Shown here one piece after another: positions 27,410-36,497 of a DNA stretch of 64,000 bases (position 1 is its first letter; each line of letters begins with the position of its first letter). A program made the position numbers and the translations under genes. The DNA lies in contig NZ_JAUCBM010000001.1 in assembly GCF_030362795.1 (NCBI RefSeq), forward strand, positions 1,178,001 to 1,242,000, in the 5' to 3' direction. The notes under the pieces are model-generated. The model was not told the origin of the DNA, made no database searches, and worked only from the letters and a program-made list of their open reading frames with translations. The stretch is from Pseudochrobactrum kiredjianiae. GTDB lineage: Bacteria > Pseudomonadota > Alphaproteobacteria > Rhizobiales > Rhizobiaceae.

Positions 27410-27772
27410 TCAGATGAACTGACCGAGACCCGGAATCGAGTTCACGACATCATCAACGGTCTGCGCACCGGCTTTTTCTTTTGCAAAAGCAATGGTTTCT
27501 TTGGCAACGCCGGAAATTTCACCCATGCCGAGGCCTGCGCCCATCAGCTTGGAGCCGAGACCCATAACACCGCCCATCATATTGGAGAGGAAGCCACCCT
27601 TATCGGCAGACGCAATCAGCTCCTGCGCACCCGGAATACCGGCGATCAATGCGCCGACTTTATCCTGCGGACCTTCTTTGGCGAGAAAGGCAAGGATCAG
27701 GCCAACAGCTTTTTCTGCAGTTGCGCTATCAACACCGACATTATTGGCAATACGTGTAATCAGCTCTTCCAT
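27410..27772 (-). CDS. Conserved small protein (DUF2267/DUF2780-like)
   Basis: Small soluble protein of 120 aa. It has helical N-terminal sequence (MEELITRIANNVGVDSATAEKAV), an AGIPGAQELI turn, a Gly/Met-rich centre (MMGGVMGLGSKLMGAGLGMG) and a C-terminal VDDVVNSIPGLGQFI. I have seen such proteins annotated as unknown in rhizobia, with resemblance to DUF2267 or DUF2780, but I cannot assign a function. The start follows GGGAGA; two ATG codons are adjacent and the second has better spacing. Confidence 0.7.
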   Translation of the reverse strand: MEELITRIANNVGVDSATAEKAVGLILAFLAKEGPQDKVGALIAGIPGAQELIASADKGGFLSNMMGGVMGLGSKLMGAGLGMGEISGVAKETIAFAKEKAGAQTVDDVVNSIPGLGQFI

Positions 27773-27865
27773 CATAGTCTCCCAAAAATTGACGTTTACG
27801 TAATAAGCATTATGGAATGATGAAATCAAGTCCTGCTTTATCCGTTTCTGTAACATAAATTACCT

Positions 27866-27941
27866 TAGAGCGGTTTACATTCATGTTGGATCTCAGTGCT
27901 CGCTCTAACGTTTTAAAATTATGCTCAAGGCAGAGGCTAAA
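27866..27941 (-). repeat. Dispersed palindromic intergenic repeat, copy R5 (partial)
   Basis: TAGAGCGG at 27866 pairs in part with GCTCTA near 27902-27907. After it comes ACGTTTTAAAATTATGCTC, the reverse complement of the spacer and first-hairpin end of copy R2. The distal half of that hairpin is lost, so this copy is truncated. It lies between the divergent small DUF gene and the HerA-like ATPase gene. Confidence 0.7.
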
Positions 27942-28037
27942 ATATTGTCCCGTTGCGGTCTGATGGCTATAAACTTAAAATAGCTGTGCCGTTTGGTGTA
28001 TATTCGGCGTGAAGATGAACGGATGAGGAGTGACTCT

Positions 28038-29546
28038 ATGCCCGCAGATGGAAGCATCTTTCTTGGTGCCAGCCGCAAACCGGATGACAGCTATCAGCAA
28101 CCGGAAGAACTGGCGCTGAAATATGCCAACCGGCACGGGCTGGTGACCGGTGCGACCGGTACGGGTAAAACCGTCAGCCTGCAGGTGATGGCTGAGGCCT
28201 TTTCTGCTGCCGGTGTGCCGGTATTTTGCGCTGATGTGAAAGGCGATCTTTCCGGAATTGCCGCAATCGGCGAGAAGAATGATTTCTCGGTGAAGCGCGC
28301 GCAGGAAATTCATCTTGAACCTTATGATATGCACGCGACGCCGGTGATCTTTTGGGATATTTTCGGCCAGCAGGGGCATCCGATCCGCGCAACAATCTCC
28401 GAAATGGGGCCTTTGCTGTTGGCGCGGCTGATGAACCTGACGGAAGCGCAGGAAGGCGTGTTGAATATCGCATTCCGTGTGGCCGATGAAGAGGGGCTGC
28501 TGCTTCTCGACATGAAAGATCTGCAATCTATGCTTAGCCATGTTGCCGAGCGGTCTTCAGAACTTTCTGCCCAATATGGCAATGTCAGTAAGGCATCTGT
28601 GGGTGCTATTCAGCGTTCGCTGCTGGTATTGGAACAGCAGGGGGGCTCTTTCTTCTTTGGCGAGCCTGCGCTGAATATTTCTGATTTGATGCGTACCACC
28701 ACTGACGGGCGCGGGATTGTCAGTGTTCTGGCCGCCGATAAGCTGATGATGAACCCACGGCTTTATTCCACATTTCTGCTCTGGCTGATGTCGGAACTGT
28801 TTGAACAATTGCCGGAAATCGGTGATCCGGAAAAGCCGCGTCTGGTGTTTTTCTTTGACGAGGCGCATCTGCTGTTTGATGAGGCGCCGAAAGCGCTGCT
28901 GGATCGTATTCAGCAGGTTGTCCGCCTGATCCGCTCAAAAGGTGTTGGCGTTTATTTCGTCACACAGAACCCGCTGGATGTGCCGGAAACTGTTCTGGCG
29001 CAGCTTGGTAACCGTGTGCAGCATGCCTTGCGTGCCTATACACCGCGTGAAACAACAGCAGTGAAAACCGCTGCGGGCACATTCCGGCCTAATCCGGATT
29101 TTGATACATTCAAAGCGATCACCATGCTGTCAACAGGGGAAACGCTGGTTTCAACCTTGCAGGCTAAGGGTATCCCGTCGATGGTGCAGCGTACTTTGAT
29201 GCGTCCGCCTGCATCACGCATCGGCCCGTTGACGGCAGATGAACGTGCAAAGCTGGTCGCAACCAGCCCTGTTTCCGGTCAGTATGATCGTGTGATTGAT
29301 CGTGAATCTGCTTTTGAGATTTTGCAAAAACGCGCTGAGGAAAAAGTCGCCTCGGTTGAGCAGCAGCAAGATGCAGAGCAGGGCGGTAGTTGGACAGATT
29401 ATCTGACATCAACACTTGGCGGCGGTGGCAAGCGCGCCGGCCGTCAGACAGTTGCAGAGACAGCTGTTAAAAGTGTTGTGCGCACTGTGAGTAACTCGCT
29501 TGGTCGTGCCATCGTACGCGGTATTCTGGGCGGCTTTAAACGCTGA
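28038..29546 (+). CDS. HerA/YjgR-family ATPase (DUF853)
   Basis: Cytoplasmic P-loop ATPase of 502 aa. Walker A is GATGTGKTVS (about residues 38-47), Walker B is LVFFFDEAHLLF, and the C-terminal RVIDRESAFEILQKRAEE is a family trait of E. coli YjgR (about 500 aa). The start ATG has GAGGAG at 28025; the frame is open further up without support. HerA-like proteins can translocate along DNA, but no partner nuclease (NurA) lies nearby and YjgR's role is unclear. The final ~70 residues are Gln/Gly-rich and probably a flexible tail. It ends in a strong terminator. Confidence 0.88.
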   Translation: MPADGSIFLGASRKPDDSYQQPEELALKYANRHGLVTGATGTGKTVSLQVMAEAFSAAGVPVFCADVKGDLSGIAAIGEKNDFSVKRAQEIHLEPYDMHATPVIFWDIFGQQGHPIRATISEMGPLLLARLMNLTEAQEGVLNIAFRVADEEGLLLLDMKDLQSMLSHVAERSSELSAQYGNVSKASVGAIQRSLLVLEQQGGSFFFGEPALNISDLMRTTTDGRGIVSVLAADKLMMNPRLYSTFLLWLMSELFEQLPEIGDPEKPRLVFFFDEAHLLFDEAPKALLDRIQQVVRLIRSKGVGVYFVTQNPLDVPETVLAQLGNRVQHALRAYTPRETTAVKTAAGTFRPNPDFDTFKAITMLSTGETLVSTLQAKGIPSMVQRTLMRPPASRIGPLTADERAKLVATSPVSGQYDRVIDRESAFEILQKRAEEKVASVEQQQDAEQGGSWTDYLTSTLGGGGKRAGRQTVAETAVKSVVRTVSNSLGRAIVRGILGGFKR

Positions 29547-29567
29547 TTGTAACTTTTGCAGATCAAT

Positions 29568-29607
29568 AAAAATGCGCCCTGTCTGTCAGACAGGGCGCAT
29601 TTTTATG
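29568..29607. terminator. Bidirectional terminator
   Basis: AAAAATGCGCCCTGTCTG is mirrored by CAGACAGGGCGCATTTTT, an almost loopless 17-bp stem with A/T runs at both ends. It serves the HerA-like gene and the convergent methyltransferase gene. Confidence 0.9.
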
Positions 29608-29612
29608 CCTGC

Positions 29613-30206
29613 TTACTTGGTGGCAGTCACATGGAGCCAGTTGGTTGGCTCATTGTCATATCCGCTGCCGGTCAGTTCGGTAATTTCAATTTTGCCCCAG
29701 CCGAACTGCGCATAGAGCTCGCGCAGCCATTGTTCTGAAGGGTAGTTGTAGAACCGATCGAAGCGATCACGGCCTTCCGCTTCACCCGCTTTATAACTGG
29801 CATAGAAGGTGCCGGATGGCTTTAAGGCGGTGTGAATCTTGCCGATAATGGCAGGTAAAGCCGCACGCGGAACATGCAGCAGGCAGGCATTGGCGAAAAT
29901 GCCGTGATATTGCCCCTGCGCGTCAATATCTTCAAATAATAGCACGCCGACCAGATGGTTGAGGCGTTTTGCTGCTTCTGCGGCGAGTTCCGGTGTGCCG
30001 TCTGTCGGATGTACATCATAACCGCGATCCAGCATATAGCGGCTGTCCTGACCACCGCCGCAACCCAGTTCCAGAATGGAGGCGCCGGCAGGCAGATGTG
30101 CAAGAAACTGATCAAGCTGAATGACCGCCGGTTCACGTCCGCGCGACGCATAGGCCTCAGCTTCGCGGGCATAAAAACCAATAGTATCCGTATCTTTGGC
30201 GGTCAT
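29613..30206 (-). CDS. Class I SAM-dependent methyltransferase
   Basis: Protein of 197 aa with the SAM-binding motif ILELGCGGGQDSRYML (about residues 43-58), an acidic loop GYDVHPTDGTPEL after strand 2, and a LLHVPRAALPAII post-motif region. It fits the type 11/TehB-like small methyltransferases. The substrate cannot be read. The ATG at 30206 has AAGGA upstream; a TTG two codons earlier is less likely. It is alone between a terminator and a palindromic repeat. Confidence 0.85.
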   Translation of the reverse strand: MTAKDTDTIGFYAREAEAYASRGREPAVIQLDQFLAHLPAGASILELGCGGGQDSRYMLDRGYDVHPTDGTPELAAEAAKRLNHLVGVLLFEDIDAQGQYHGIFANACLLHVPRAALPAIIGKIHTALKPSGTFYASYKAGEAEGRDRFDRFYNYPSEQWLRELYAQFGWGKIEITELTGSGYDNEPTNWLHVTATK

Positions 30207-30279
30207 ATGCAATCCTTCAACCTTTTGACTGTTTATTCGAACTTTTAAGCTCTTTCACGGACTTGTAAATCTGTGCGCC

Positions 30280-30388
30280 TAGAGCATTTCACAGTCAAGT
30301 TGGATCAACTTGGACAGTCCGGGATAATGCGACAAAATAAAGAAACTAGAGCGAGCGCCATGATTCAATCTGAACGTAAACCGCTCTA
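30280..30388 (+). repeat. Dispersed palindromic intergenic repeat, copy R6 (109 nt)
   Basis: It opens with TAGAGCATTTC, has CAAGTTGGATCAACTTG as an inner palindrome, then GGATAATGCGACAA and AAACTAGAGCG, and closes with GATTCAATCTGAAC and CCGCTCTA. The order matches R1 and the reverse complement of R3. It sits in the 255-nt gap between the methyltransferase and L,D-transpeptidase genes, which holds no gene. Confidence 0.82.
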
Positions 30389-30407
30389 GGGGGCGAATGG
30401 TGCCAAT

Positions 30408-30441
30408 AAAAAAGCCGGACTGCTGAACAATCCGGCTTTTA
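30408..30441 (-). terminator. Terminator of the L,D-transpeptidase gene
   Basis: AAAAGCCGGA pairs with TCCGGCTTTT around CTGCTGAACAA. On the minus strand the stem is followed by a T-run. It lies about 20 nt past the transpeptidase stop. Confidence 0.8.
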
Positions 30442-30461
30442 TAAATTTTTGATAGCGCAGA

Positions 30462-31172
30462 TCACATGACCAGAACAGGTGTTTTATTCGGAACGCGGTC
30501 GTACAGATCCATCACGTCCTGATTAACCATGCGTACGCAGCCGGACGAGACGGCTTTACCAATTGACCACCATTCAGGATTACCGTGAATACGGTAGAGC
30601 GTATCAACACCGTCTTTGAAAATATACAAGGCGCGCGCGCCGAGCGGATTGTTCAGACCAGGAGCCATGCCGCCATTGCGGGCGCTGTATTTTTCCAGTT
30701 CAGGCTGACGACCGACCATTTCATCCGGCGGTGTCCAGCGTGGCCATTTACGCTTCCACTGGATAACCGCACGTCCTGACCATGAGAAGCCTGCACGGCC
30801 AATACCCACGCCATAGCGCAGAGCCTGACCATCCTGCATCACCAGATAGAGAAAGCGGTTAGCGGTGTCGACTACGACAGTGCCCGGCATTTCACCAGTC
30901 GGATCCTGAACCAGCTGACGGTAATATTTCGGATCAATTTTCTGAAACGGTACCGCAGGAATCGAATAGCCTTCATCTTCGACAGCTGCATACATGCTGG
31001 CATAAGGCCCCATAGCCGCGCCATTATTGGAAGGTGGAGCGACAGGAGCAGGACCGCCGGTCATGTCGATTACCGGAATATTACGGCTGATCTGCGTACA
31101 GCCTGCCAGACCGGCGGCTGCCGTGACCGACAGTGCCGACATGAAAGAGCGGCGGGAGAAAGAATTTTCCAT
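30462..31172 (-). CDS. L,D-transpeptidase (YkuD/ErfK family) with lipobox
   Basis: Periplasmic cell-wall enzyme of 236 aa. The N-terminus has a twin-arginine-like RRSF and a lipobox LAGC, so it is probably a Tat- or Sec-exported lipoprotein. The catalytic region is HGNPEWWSIGKAVSSGCVRM, with the active Cys in SSGCVRM; the family pattern HxX(14-17)[ST]HGChN is met with SSGC in place of SHGC. In alphaproteobacteria such enzymes make 3-3 cross-links or anchor outer-membrane proteins to peptidoglycan. It is monocistronic. Confidence 0.9.
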   Translation of the reverse strand: MENSFSRRSFMSALSVTAAAGLAGCTQISRNIPVIDMTGGPAPVAPPSNNGAAMGPYASMYAAVEDEGYSIPAVPFQKIDPKYYRQLVQDPTGEMPGTVVVDTANRFLYLVMQDGQALRYGVGIGRAGFSWSGRAVIQWKRKWPRWTPPDEMVGRQPELEKYSARNGGMAPGLNNPLGARALYIFKDGVDTLYRIHGNPEWWSIGKAVSSGCVRMVNQDVMDLYDRVPNKTPVLVM

Positions 31173-31744
31173 ATTTAAACCAGTCTTTTCAGAGCGTTTT
31201 TAAATGATGAGTATAATACCTGACAGACAAATACCGGCGGGGGTAAGCCGCAGATAATGCGTGCTCAGGCACGACCCGACAGAGCCGCTCAATCTGCCTC
31301 TGTGGAAGATACAGACAAAACGGTAGTGTGGCCGGATGGCCGGAATTATGGATCTGCCGGAATGATGCGCTGTTGTGAGTCCAGACAGAAAGCTTGTATA
31401 AAAGTGATGAAAAACTGCCATAATATGGCTAACAACTTATGAATTTTTAAGAATAGATAATTGCTTATATGTCTGTTGCAGCATGGCAACATTTCGCACC
31501 GTGGTGCTCTTGCCTGATTGTCACTGAGCAGACAGGTGCTGACTGCTGCACAATATCGCGGATTGTGACGGTGAAAATGGAAATACTCATAGTTCCATTG
31601 GATAAAGTTCTAAAATTTCCGTGATTTTTCACAGAACTTAATTTCTCTGCATTGCCCGCGTGCCTGTGTCGGCCTATGTAGTATAGGCATGAAGAATTTG
31701 GGTGGCGGAAACTTGAAGCCGCCCACACCAAGAGGAGAAACACC
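31173..31744. other. Intergenic region upstream of sodB
   Basis: About 570 nt between the divergent transpeptidase and sodB genes. I see no gene with family resemblance and no clear riboswitch. The last 60 nt hold a small hairpin (GGCGG with CCGCC) close to the AGAGGAG ribosome site of sodB, which could affect its translation. Promoters of both genes must lie here. Confidence 0.5.
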
Positions 31745-32341
31745 ATGGCTTTTGAATTGCCTGCTCTGCCTTACGACTATGATGCGCTTACCCCGTATAT
31801 GTCCCGTGAAACCCTTGAGTTCCACCACGACAAGCATCATCAGGCTTATGTAACCAACGGCAACAAGCTGCTTGAAGGTTCGGGTCTGGAAGGCAAGAGC
31901 CTTGAAGACGTCGTTAAAGAAAGCTACGGCAAAAATCAGGCGCTGTTTAACAATGCCGGTCAGCACTACAACCATATCCACTTCTGGAAATGGATGAAAA
32001 AAGACGGCGGCGGCAACAAACTGCCTGCTAAGCTTGAAGCTGCAATCAAATCCGATCTTGGCGGCTACGATAAGTTCCGTGAAGATTTCATCGCTGCCGG
32101 TGCCGGTCAGTTCGGTTCGGGCTGGGCATGGCTGTCGGTTAAAGATGGCAAGCTGGAAATTTCCAAAACACCAAACGGCGAAAACCCGCTGGTACATGGC
32201 GCGAGCCCAATTCTCGGCGTCGACGTATGGGAGCATTCCTACTACATCGACTACCGCAATGCGCGTCCTAAATATCTTGAAGCATTTGTCGATAGCATGA
32301 TCAACTGGGATTATGTTCTCGAGCTTTACGAAAAGGCCTGA
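31745..32341 (+). CDS. sodB: Iron superoxide dismutase SodB
   Basis: Cytoplasmic superoxide dismutase of 198 aa. Metal ligands are His27 in EFHHDKHH, the His of NNAGQHYNHIHFW, and the Asp and His of DVWEHSYYIDY. The AGAGQFGSGWAWL segment with Gln before FGSGW and the WEHSYYIDYRN end are those of Fe/Mn SODs; Gln in that position (AGAGQFGSGW) leans to the iron or cambialistic form. AGAGGAG sits before the ATG. It ends in a strong terminator. Metal choice is inferred from sequence only. Confidence 0.93.
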   Translation: MAFELPALPYDYDALTPYMSRETLEFHHDKHHQAYVTNGNKLLEGSGLEGKSLEDVVKESYGKNQALFNNAGQHYNHIHFWKWMKKDGGGNKLPAKLEAAIKSDLGGYDKFREDFIAAGAGQFGSGWAWLSVKDGKLEISKTPNGENPLVHGASPILGVDVWEHSYYIDYRNARPKYLEAFVDSMINWDYVLELYEKA

Positions 32342-32355
32342 TTATTCGGGTTCAG

Positions 32356-32383
32356 AAAAGCCTCCTTCGGGAGGCTTTTTTAT
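32356..32383 (+). terminator. Terminator of sodB
   Basis: AAAAGCCTCC and GGAGGCTTTT enclose TTCG, a classic tetraloop terminator followed by further T. Confidence 0.93.
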
Positions 32384-32528
32384 TGTTACAAAAAATTAAT
32401 CTGAATGACCTGACGTTTTTATAGATATTCTAAATACCCAGACTATAATAATTCTAAAATGGCGTCATGAGATGATTATGCATGGGCGCTGTAACGGAAC
32501 AGGTATTTCAGATTAAAGGACGCAGTAT

Positions 32529-32963
32529 ATGAAAAAATCATTGGCGATATTTTCTGCTTTATTCATGCTGACAAGTGCAGCTTCAGCTTCGCCGGTCGCA
32601 GACCGTCAGGCGCTGATGAAAGATATTGGTCGTTCAATGGGCGTTCTTGGGCCTGTTATGAAGGGTGATAAGCCTTTTGAAGCAGAATCCGTGCAGGCTG
32701 CACTGGAACAGCTTAAAGCAGACGCCATTAAGATGAATGCTGAAACAATGTTCCCTAAAGGCTCGGAAAGCGGTGATACTGCTGCCTCCCCGAAAATCTG
32801 GGAAGATGCTGCTGGCTTTCAGGCTGATATCGACCATTTCCGAACCGCTACAGCCGCTGCTGCTGATGCAAAGCCACAGGACGTTGATGCCCTGCGCGTT
32901 GCGATGAAAGAAGTTGGCGCAAGTTGCGGCACTTGCCATCAGGCTTTTCGCGTAAAGAAATAA
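32529..32963 (+). CDS. Cytochrome c' / c-556 family protein
   Basis: Periplasmic c-type cytochrome of 144 aa. The signal peptide is MKKSLAIFSALFMLTSAASAS with cleavage near residue 21. The heme-attachment motif CGTCH is at the extreme C-terminus (CGTCHQAFRVKK), as in four-helix cytochromes c' and c-556. An axial ligand at the N-terminal helix (Met in RQALMKDIGRSM) would fit c-556. An AAAGGA site precedes the ATG. A hairpin follows and then a diheme cytochrome gene on the same strand, so they may work in one electron path. Confidence 0.88.
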   Translation: MKKSLAIFSALFMLTSAASASPVADRQALMKDIGRSMGVLGPVMKGDKPFEAESVQAALEQLKADAIKMNAETMFPKGSESGDTAASPKIWEDAAGFQADIDHFRTATAAAADAKPQDVDALRVAMKEVGASCGTCHQAFRVKK

Positions 32964-32971
32964 GTAATTTT

Positions 32972-33004
32972 GCCTGCACATGCTCTGTCATGTGCAGGCT
33001 TTCT
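32972..33004 (+). terminator. Hairpin between the two cytochrome genes
   Basis: GCCTGCACATG pairs perfectly with CATGTGCAGGC over a 6-nt loop (CTCTGT), followed by a short TTTCTG. The T-run is weak, so it may be a partial terminator. Confidence 0.7.
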
Positions 33005-33057
33005 GAATTTCAGTCGGAATGCTGTCCGGCACCCATAAATTTGGACAAGTTTTTGAT

Positions 33058-33996
33058 ATGAAACGTAAATTGATATCCGCTGCTCTGCTTTGTGCTGTTA
33101 CCGGTGCCGGTGTGTTCTGGTTTCTGACACAGCCTGTGCATGTTGATCGCACGGCGCTGGATAAGCTGGCGGCAGGGGATGTCAAAAACGGCGAGCATGT
33201 TTTCTATGCCGGTGGCTGTGCGTCTTGTCATGCGGCACCTGGCGCAACGGGTGATGCGAAACTTGTGCTTGCGGGCGGGCATGAGCTGAAGACTGATTTC
33301 GGCACATTTATCGCACCGAATATTTCCCCGTCTGCAAACGGACTGAAAGACTGGACATTGGGCGAATTTGCCGATGCGATGCTGGAAGGTGTCGGGCGCA
33401 ATGGCGAGCATCTCTACCCGTCTTTTCCATATACATCCTATACACGGATGAAGTTGCAGGATGTGGCGGATCTTTACGCCTTTATGAAAACTCTGCCAGC
33501 CTCGGATGAGGCGTCAAAGCCGCATGAACTGGGCTTTCCGTTCAATATCCGTCGCGGACTTGGTCTGTGGAAAATGCTCTATCTGAACGATGCACCTGCG
33601 GTTGCATTGAATAATCCGGATGAACAGCTCAAGCGCGGACAATATCTGGTTGAGGCCATGGGGCATTGCGGCGAATGTCATACACCGCGCAATGCTTTGG
33701 GCGGAACGGATACGGAGCAATGGCTTGCCGGTGCGCTTTCTGCGGAAACAGATGCACAGGGTAAACGCGGTATTGTGCCGAATATTACCAGTGGCGAAGG
33801 CGGTATTTCCGACTGGAGCGCGGGTGATATTGCTTATGGGCTGGAGAGCGGTTTTACACCCGATTTTGATTCCATGGGCGGATCAATGACCGATGTGATT
33901 GCCAATACATCTAAGTTGCAGGCTGCTGATCGTGAGGCGATTGCCGCCTATCTGAAAGCCATTCCTGAACACAAGAATGGTTATTCTTCTCAGTAA
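33058..33996 (+). CDS. Diheme cytochrome c
   Basis: Protein of 312 aa with an N-terminal membrane anchor or uncleaved signal (residues 4-23) and two cytochrome c domains. Heme motifs are CASCH (GGCASCHAAPG) and CGECH (GHCGECHTPRN). The pattern of a ~300-aa diheme protein with GRYL and TPRNALGG after the second site matches cytochrome subunits of alcohol, gluconate or fructose dehydrogenases, but no such dehydrogenase is next to it. The ATG at 33058 starts the anchor; 13 upstream in-frame codons are rejected. It may pass electrons to or from the neighbouring cytochrome. Confidence 0.88.
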   Translation: MKRKLISAALLCAVTGAGVFWFLTQPVHVDRTALDKLAAGDVKNGEHVFYAGGCASCHAAPGATGDAKLVLAGGHELKTDFGTFIAPNISPSANGLKDWTLGEFADAMLEGVGRNGEHLYPSFPYTSYTRMKLQDVADLYAFMKTLPASDEASKPHELGFPFNIRRGLGLWKMLYLNDAPAVALNNPDEQLKRGQYLVEAMGHCGECHTPRNALGGTDTEQWLAGALSAETDAQGKRGIVPNITSGEGGISDWSAGDIAYGLESGFTPDFDSMGGSMTDVIANTSKLQAADREAIAAYLKAIPEHKNGYSSQ

Positions 33997-34177
33997 CTTA
34001 ACTGGGATTTATCCTCACAGTTTTGTCATCGCTTAAATCGGATGCCATCCTTTAGTATCATGGCGGGTGTGATAGTATACTTCTGCGGAAGCACAATACT
34101 GTTATGATCCGCAATGTTATAAGGTCTGTCAGTTCGGACTGTGTTCCGGCTGACGCAACCGACCGGAGGATGCAAAG

Positions 34178-35506
34178 ATGCAAAACAATAAAACCCAGCA
34201 GAAAAGTGGTGCATGTCGCACGGTTTATGTCACCGAGCTGACAGACGGAATTCTCGATCCGGCGCGCCCGATGCTCGGACCTGTTGCCGATGGTGGTACA
34301 ATTATTGCCAATACGGCGCCCGGCTGCTGGGGCCCGATGATTACACCTGCTATTCGCGGCGGCCACGAGGTTACTCGTCCGGTGGCTGTTGAAGGTGCGG
34401 AAATCGGTGATGCTATTGCTATTCGTATTCGTTCGATCGTTGTGACCTCAAATGCCACAGCATCCGGCTCGGATAGTGTTGTCGCCGGCCGCAACAATGG
34501 CGACCCGTTCTGCGCGGCTGTTTGTGCGGAATGCGGCACGGAATGGCCTGCAACCCATATTGAAGGCATTGGCCAGAGCGCAATCCGCTGCGATAAATGC
34601 GGCGCGGATGCCACGCCGTTTAAGATTGAAAATGGCTATACGATTGTTTTTGACGATGCGCGCAGCATTGGTGTGACAATCGGCAAAGCCCGTGCAGAAG
34701 AAATGGCCCCGGATGCCGCCAAGATCATGGCGCTGCCGGATACATCCGTGCAAAATCCGGTCATGACTTTTGCACCGGCTGATCTGGTTGGCGTTGCCAC
34801 GCGTTTGCGTCCGTTCCTCGGGCAGCTTGGGACAACACCATCCAAAGCAATGCCGGATTCACATAATGCCGGTGATTTTGGTTCCTTCCTGCTCAATGCA
34901 CCGCATAAATATGCGCTGACACCGGAAGAGCTGCTGCGCAATAAAACCGACGGTCATCTGGATGTAAATACTGTGCGTCAGGGTGCAGTGCTGATCTGTC
35001 CGGTTAAAGTGCCGGGCGGTGGTGTCTATCTCGGTGACATGCATGCGTTGCAAGGCGATGGTGAAATCGCCGGTCATACCTCTGACGTTGCCGGTGTGGT
35101 GACATTGGAAGTCAGCGTTATCAAAGGTCTGGCCATTGACGGGCCTCTGTTATTCCCTGTGGCGGATGATGTGCCTTATCTGGCGCGCCCACTGAATGCA
35201 GTTGAAAAACAGCGTGCTGAGGCGCTCGCAAAAGCCAACGGTCTGGCTGAAATCGAACAGGATGCACCGATCACCGTGATCGGCAGTGGTGCAACACTGA
35301 ATGAGGCCACGGATAATGGTTTGAAACGGGCAGCCGATTTGTTCGGAGTGACCGTGCCGGAAATCATGAACCGTGCGACAATGGCCGGTGCGATCGAAAT
35401 TGGCCGTCATCCGGGGATTGCCCGTGTGACCTTCCGCATGCCTCTGAAAAAGCTTGAGGAAAAAGGCTTGGCAGGTTTTGCCCGTTCGCAATATGACCTG
35501 AAATAA
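34178..35506 (+). CDS. Acetamidase/formamidase family protein
   Basis: Amidase of 442 aa in the FmdA/AmdA family, which releases ammonia from formamide or acetamide. The family hallmark GGGVYLGDMHALQGDGE is present, as are SHNAGDFG and VGIRL-like substrate strands. An inserted region around residues 113-145 has CAECG and CDKCG, a zinc-ribbon-like pair of CxxC motifs. No signal peptide is present. An upstream GGAGGA at 34163 gives the ribosome site. The actual amide is unknown. A bidirectional terminator follows. Confidence 0.88.
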   Translation: MQNNKTQQKSGACRTVYVTELTDGILDPARPMLGPVADGGTIIANTAPGCWGPMITPAIRGGHEVTRPVAVEGAEIGDAIAIRIRSIVVTSNATASGSDSVVAGRNNGDPFCAAVCAECGTEWPATHIEGIGQSAIRCDKCGADATPFKIENGYTIVFDDARSIGVTIGKARAEEMAPDAAKIMALPDTSVQNPVMTFAPADLVGVATRLRPFLGQLGTTPSKAMPDSHNAGDFGSFLLNAPHKYALTPEELLRNKTDGHLDVNTVRQGAVLICPVKVPGGGVYLGDMHALQGDGEIAGHTSDVAGVVTLEVSVIKGLAIDGPLLFPVADDVPYLARPLNAVEKQRAEALAKANGLAEIEQDAPITVIGSGATLNEATDNGLKRAADLFGVTVPEIMNRATMAGAIEIGRHPGIARVTFRMPLKKLEEKGLAGFARSQYDLK

Positions 35507-35528
35507 GCAAACACCTTATCAGGATAAA

Positions 35529-35562
35529 AGAAAAGCACCGGAATTTCCGGTGCTTTTTTATT
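35529..35562. terminator. Bidirectional terminator
   Basis: AAAAGCACCGGAA and TTCCGGTGCTTTT form a 13-bp stem with a minimal loop, with T-run beyond. It serves the amidase gene and the convergent MBL-fold gene. Confidence 0.9.
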
Positions 35563-35582
35563 TGGCGTCTTTTACAGTCAGA

Positions 35583-36497
35583 TTATTCCCATTCCATCTC
35601 GCCTTTGATGACTTTTGCGCCAAGCTCAAGGCTCGAAACACCGCCAAGATCAGGGTAGCGTTTTTTCATGGCGGCAATCAGCTCTTCGCTGTTTTTGGCT
35701 TTTGCCTGTTCCTCTTCAAAAGCGACGAGATAATCCTTGGTGAATGTCACCGCAGAGATGTCGGTTTTGGAGCCGGCTGCCATATGAGCTGGTACGACAA
35801 TTTCAGGATTACGGGCAGCAAGTGCATCAAGCGTTTTAATCCATGCCTGACGCTGCTCTGCCTTTGGCGTATCGGCAAGCCAGACATGCTCACCGGCAGT
35901 AATTAAGACGCCGCCGAAGACAGCTTTCAGGGAAGGTACCCAGAGATAGCGGCGGTTCGGCATATTTTCCGCATCAATGATTTCAATCTTTTTACCTTCA
36001 AGATCAAGCTCTGTGGCATCTGAGACTTCAGGGATGACCACATCGGCCAATGTTTGCGGGCCGTTCTCTTTCAGCTGAGGTCCCCAGACTTTTAGCTTGC
36101 CTTCCACATTACCTTTAATGGCTTCAACCGTAGCAGGTGCTGCAATCACCTTCGCATCGGGAAAGGCGGTTTTGATGGGGCCGAGGCTGAAATAATAATC
36201 GGGATCACTCTGGCTCACATAGATTGTGGTGAGGTTTTTTCCGGTCGCTTTGATTTTCTCTGCAAGGGCTTGGCCGTCTGAAAGTGTAAAGCCACCATCA
36301 AGGAGAATGGCTTCTTTCTCACCGGTCAGCAGAACAGGCGTGCGGAGAAAACCGTTTTCATCAGCCTGAAAGAACTGCCAGTTCAATGCTTTTTCATCTT
36401 GAGCATGGGCGGCAGATACAGAGAGGGCAGAGGTTACAAGTGTTGCGGCAAGAGCCGCCTTGGTCAGAAACTGCGTTGCGGTTTTGAGAAATGTCAT
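35583..36497 (-). CDS. Secreted MBL-fold (metallo-beta-lactamase-like) protein with altered metal motif
   Basis: Protein of 304 aa with a signal peptide (MTFLKTATQFLTKAALAATL to SAAHA, residues 1-31) and a beta-lactamase-like fold. The strand-turn ILLDGGFTLSDG and the strand TIYVSQSDPDYYF align with the family's first and HxHxDH motifs, but the usual His-x-His-x-Asp-His reads Ser-Gln-Ser-Asp-Pro-Asp-Tyr. Only the Asp remains and three His ligands are gone. A later His in VPAHMAAG is present. It could bind metal differently or be non-catalytic. The start follows GAAGGAAA. Confidence 0.82.
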   Translation of the reverse strand: MTFLKTATQFLTKAALAATLVTSALSVSAAHAQDEKALNWQFFQADENGFLRTPVLLTGEKEAILLDGGFTLSDGQALAEKIKATGKNLTTIYVSQSDPDYYFSLGPIKTAFPDAKVIAAPATVEAIKGNVEGKLKVWGPQLKENGPQTLADVVIPEVSDATELDLEGKKIEIIDAENMPNRRYLWVPSLKAVFGGVLITAGEHVWLADTPKAEQRQAWIKTLDALAARNPEIVVPAHMAAGSKTDISAVTFTKDYLVAFEEEQAKAKNSEELIAAMKKRYPDLGGVSSLELGAKVIKGEMEWE

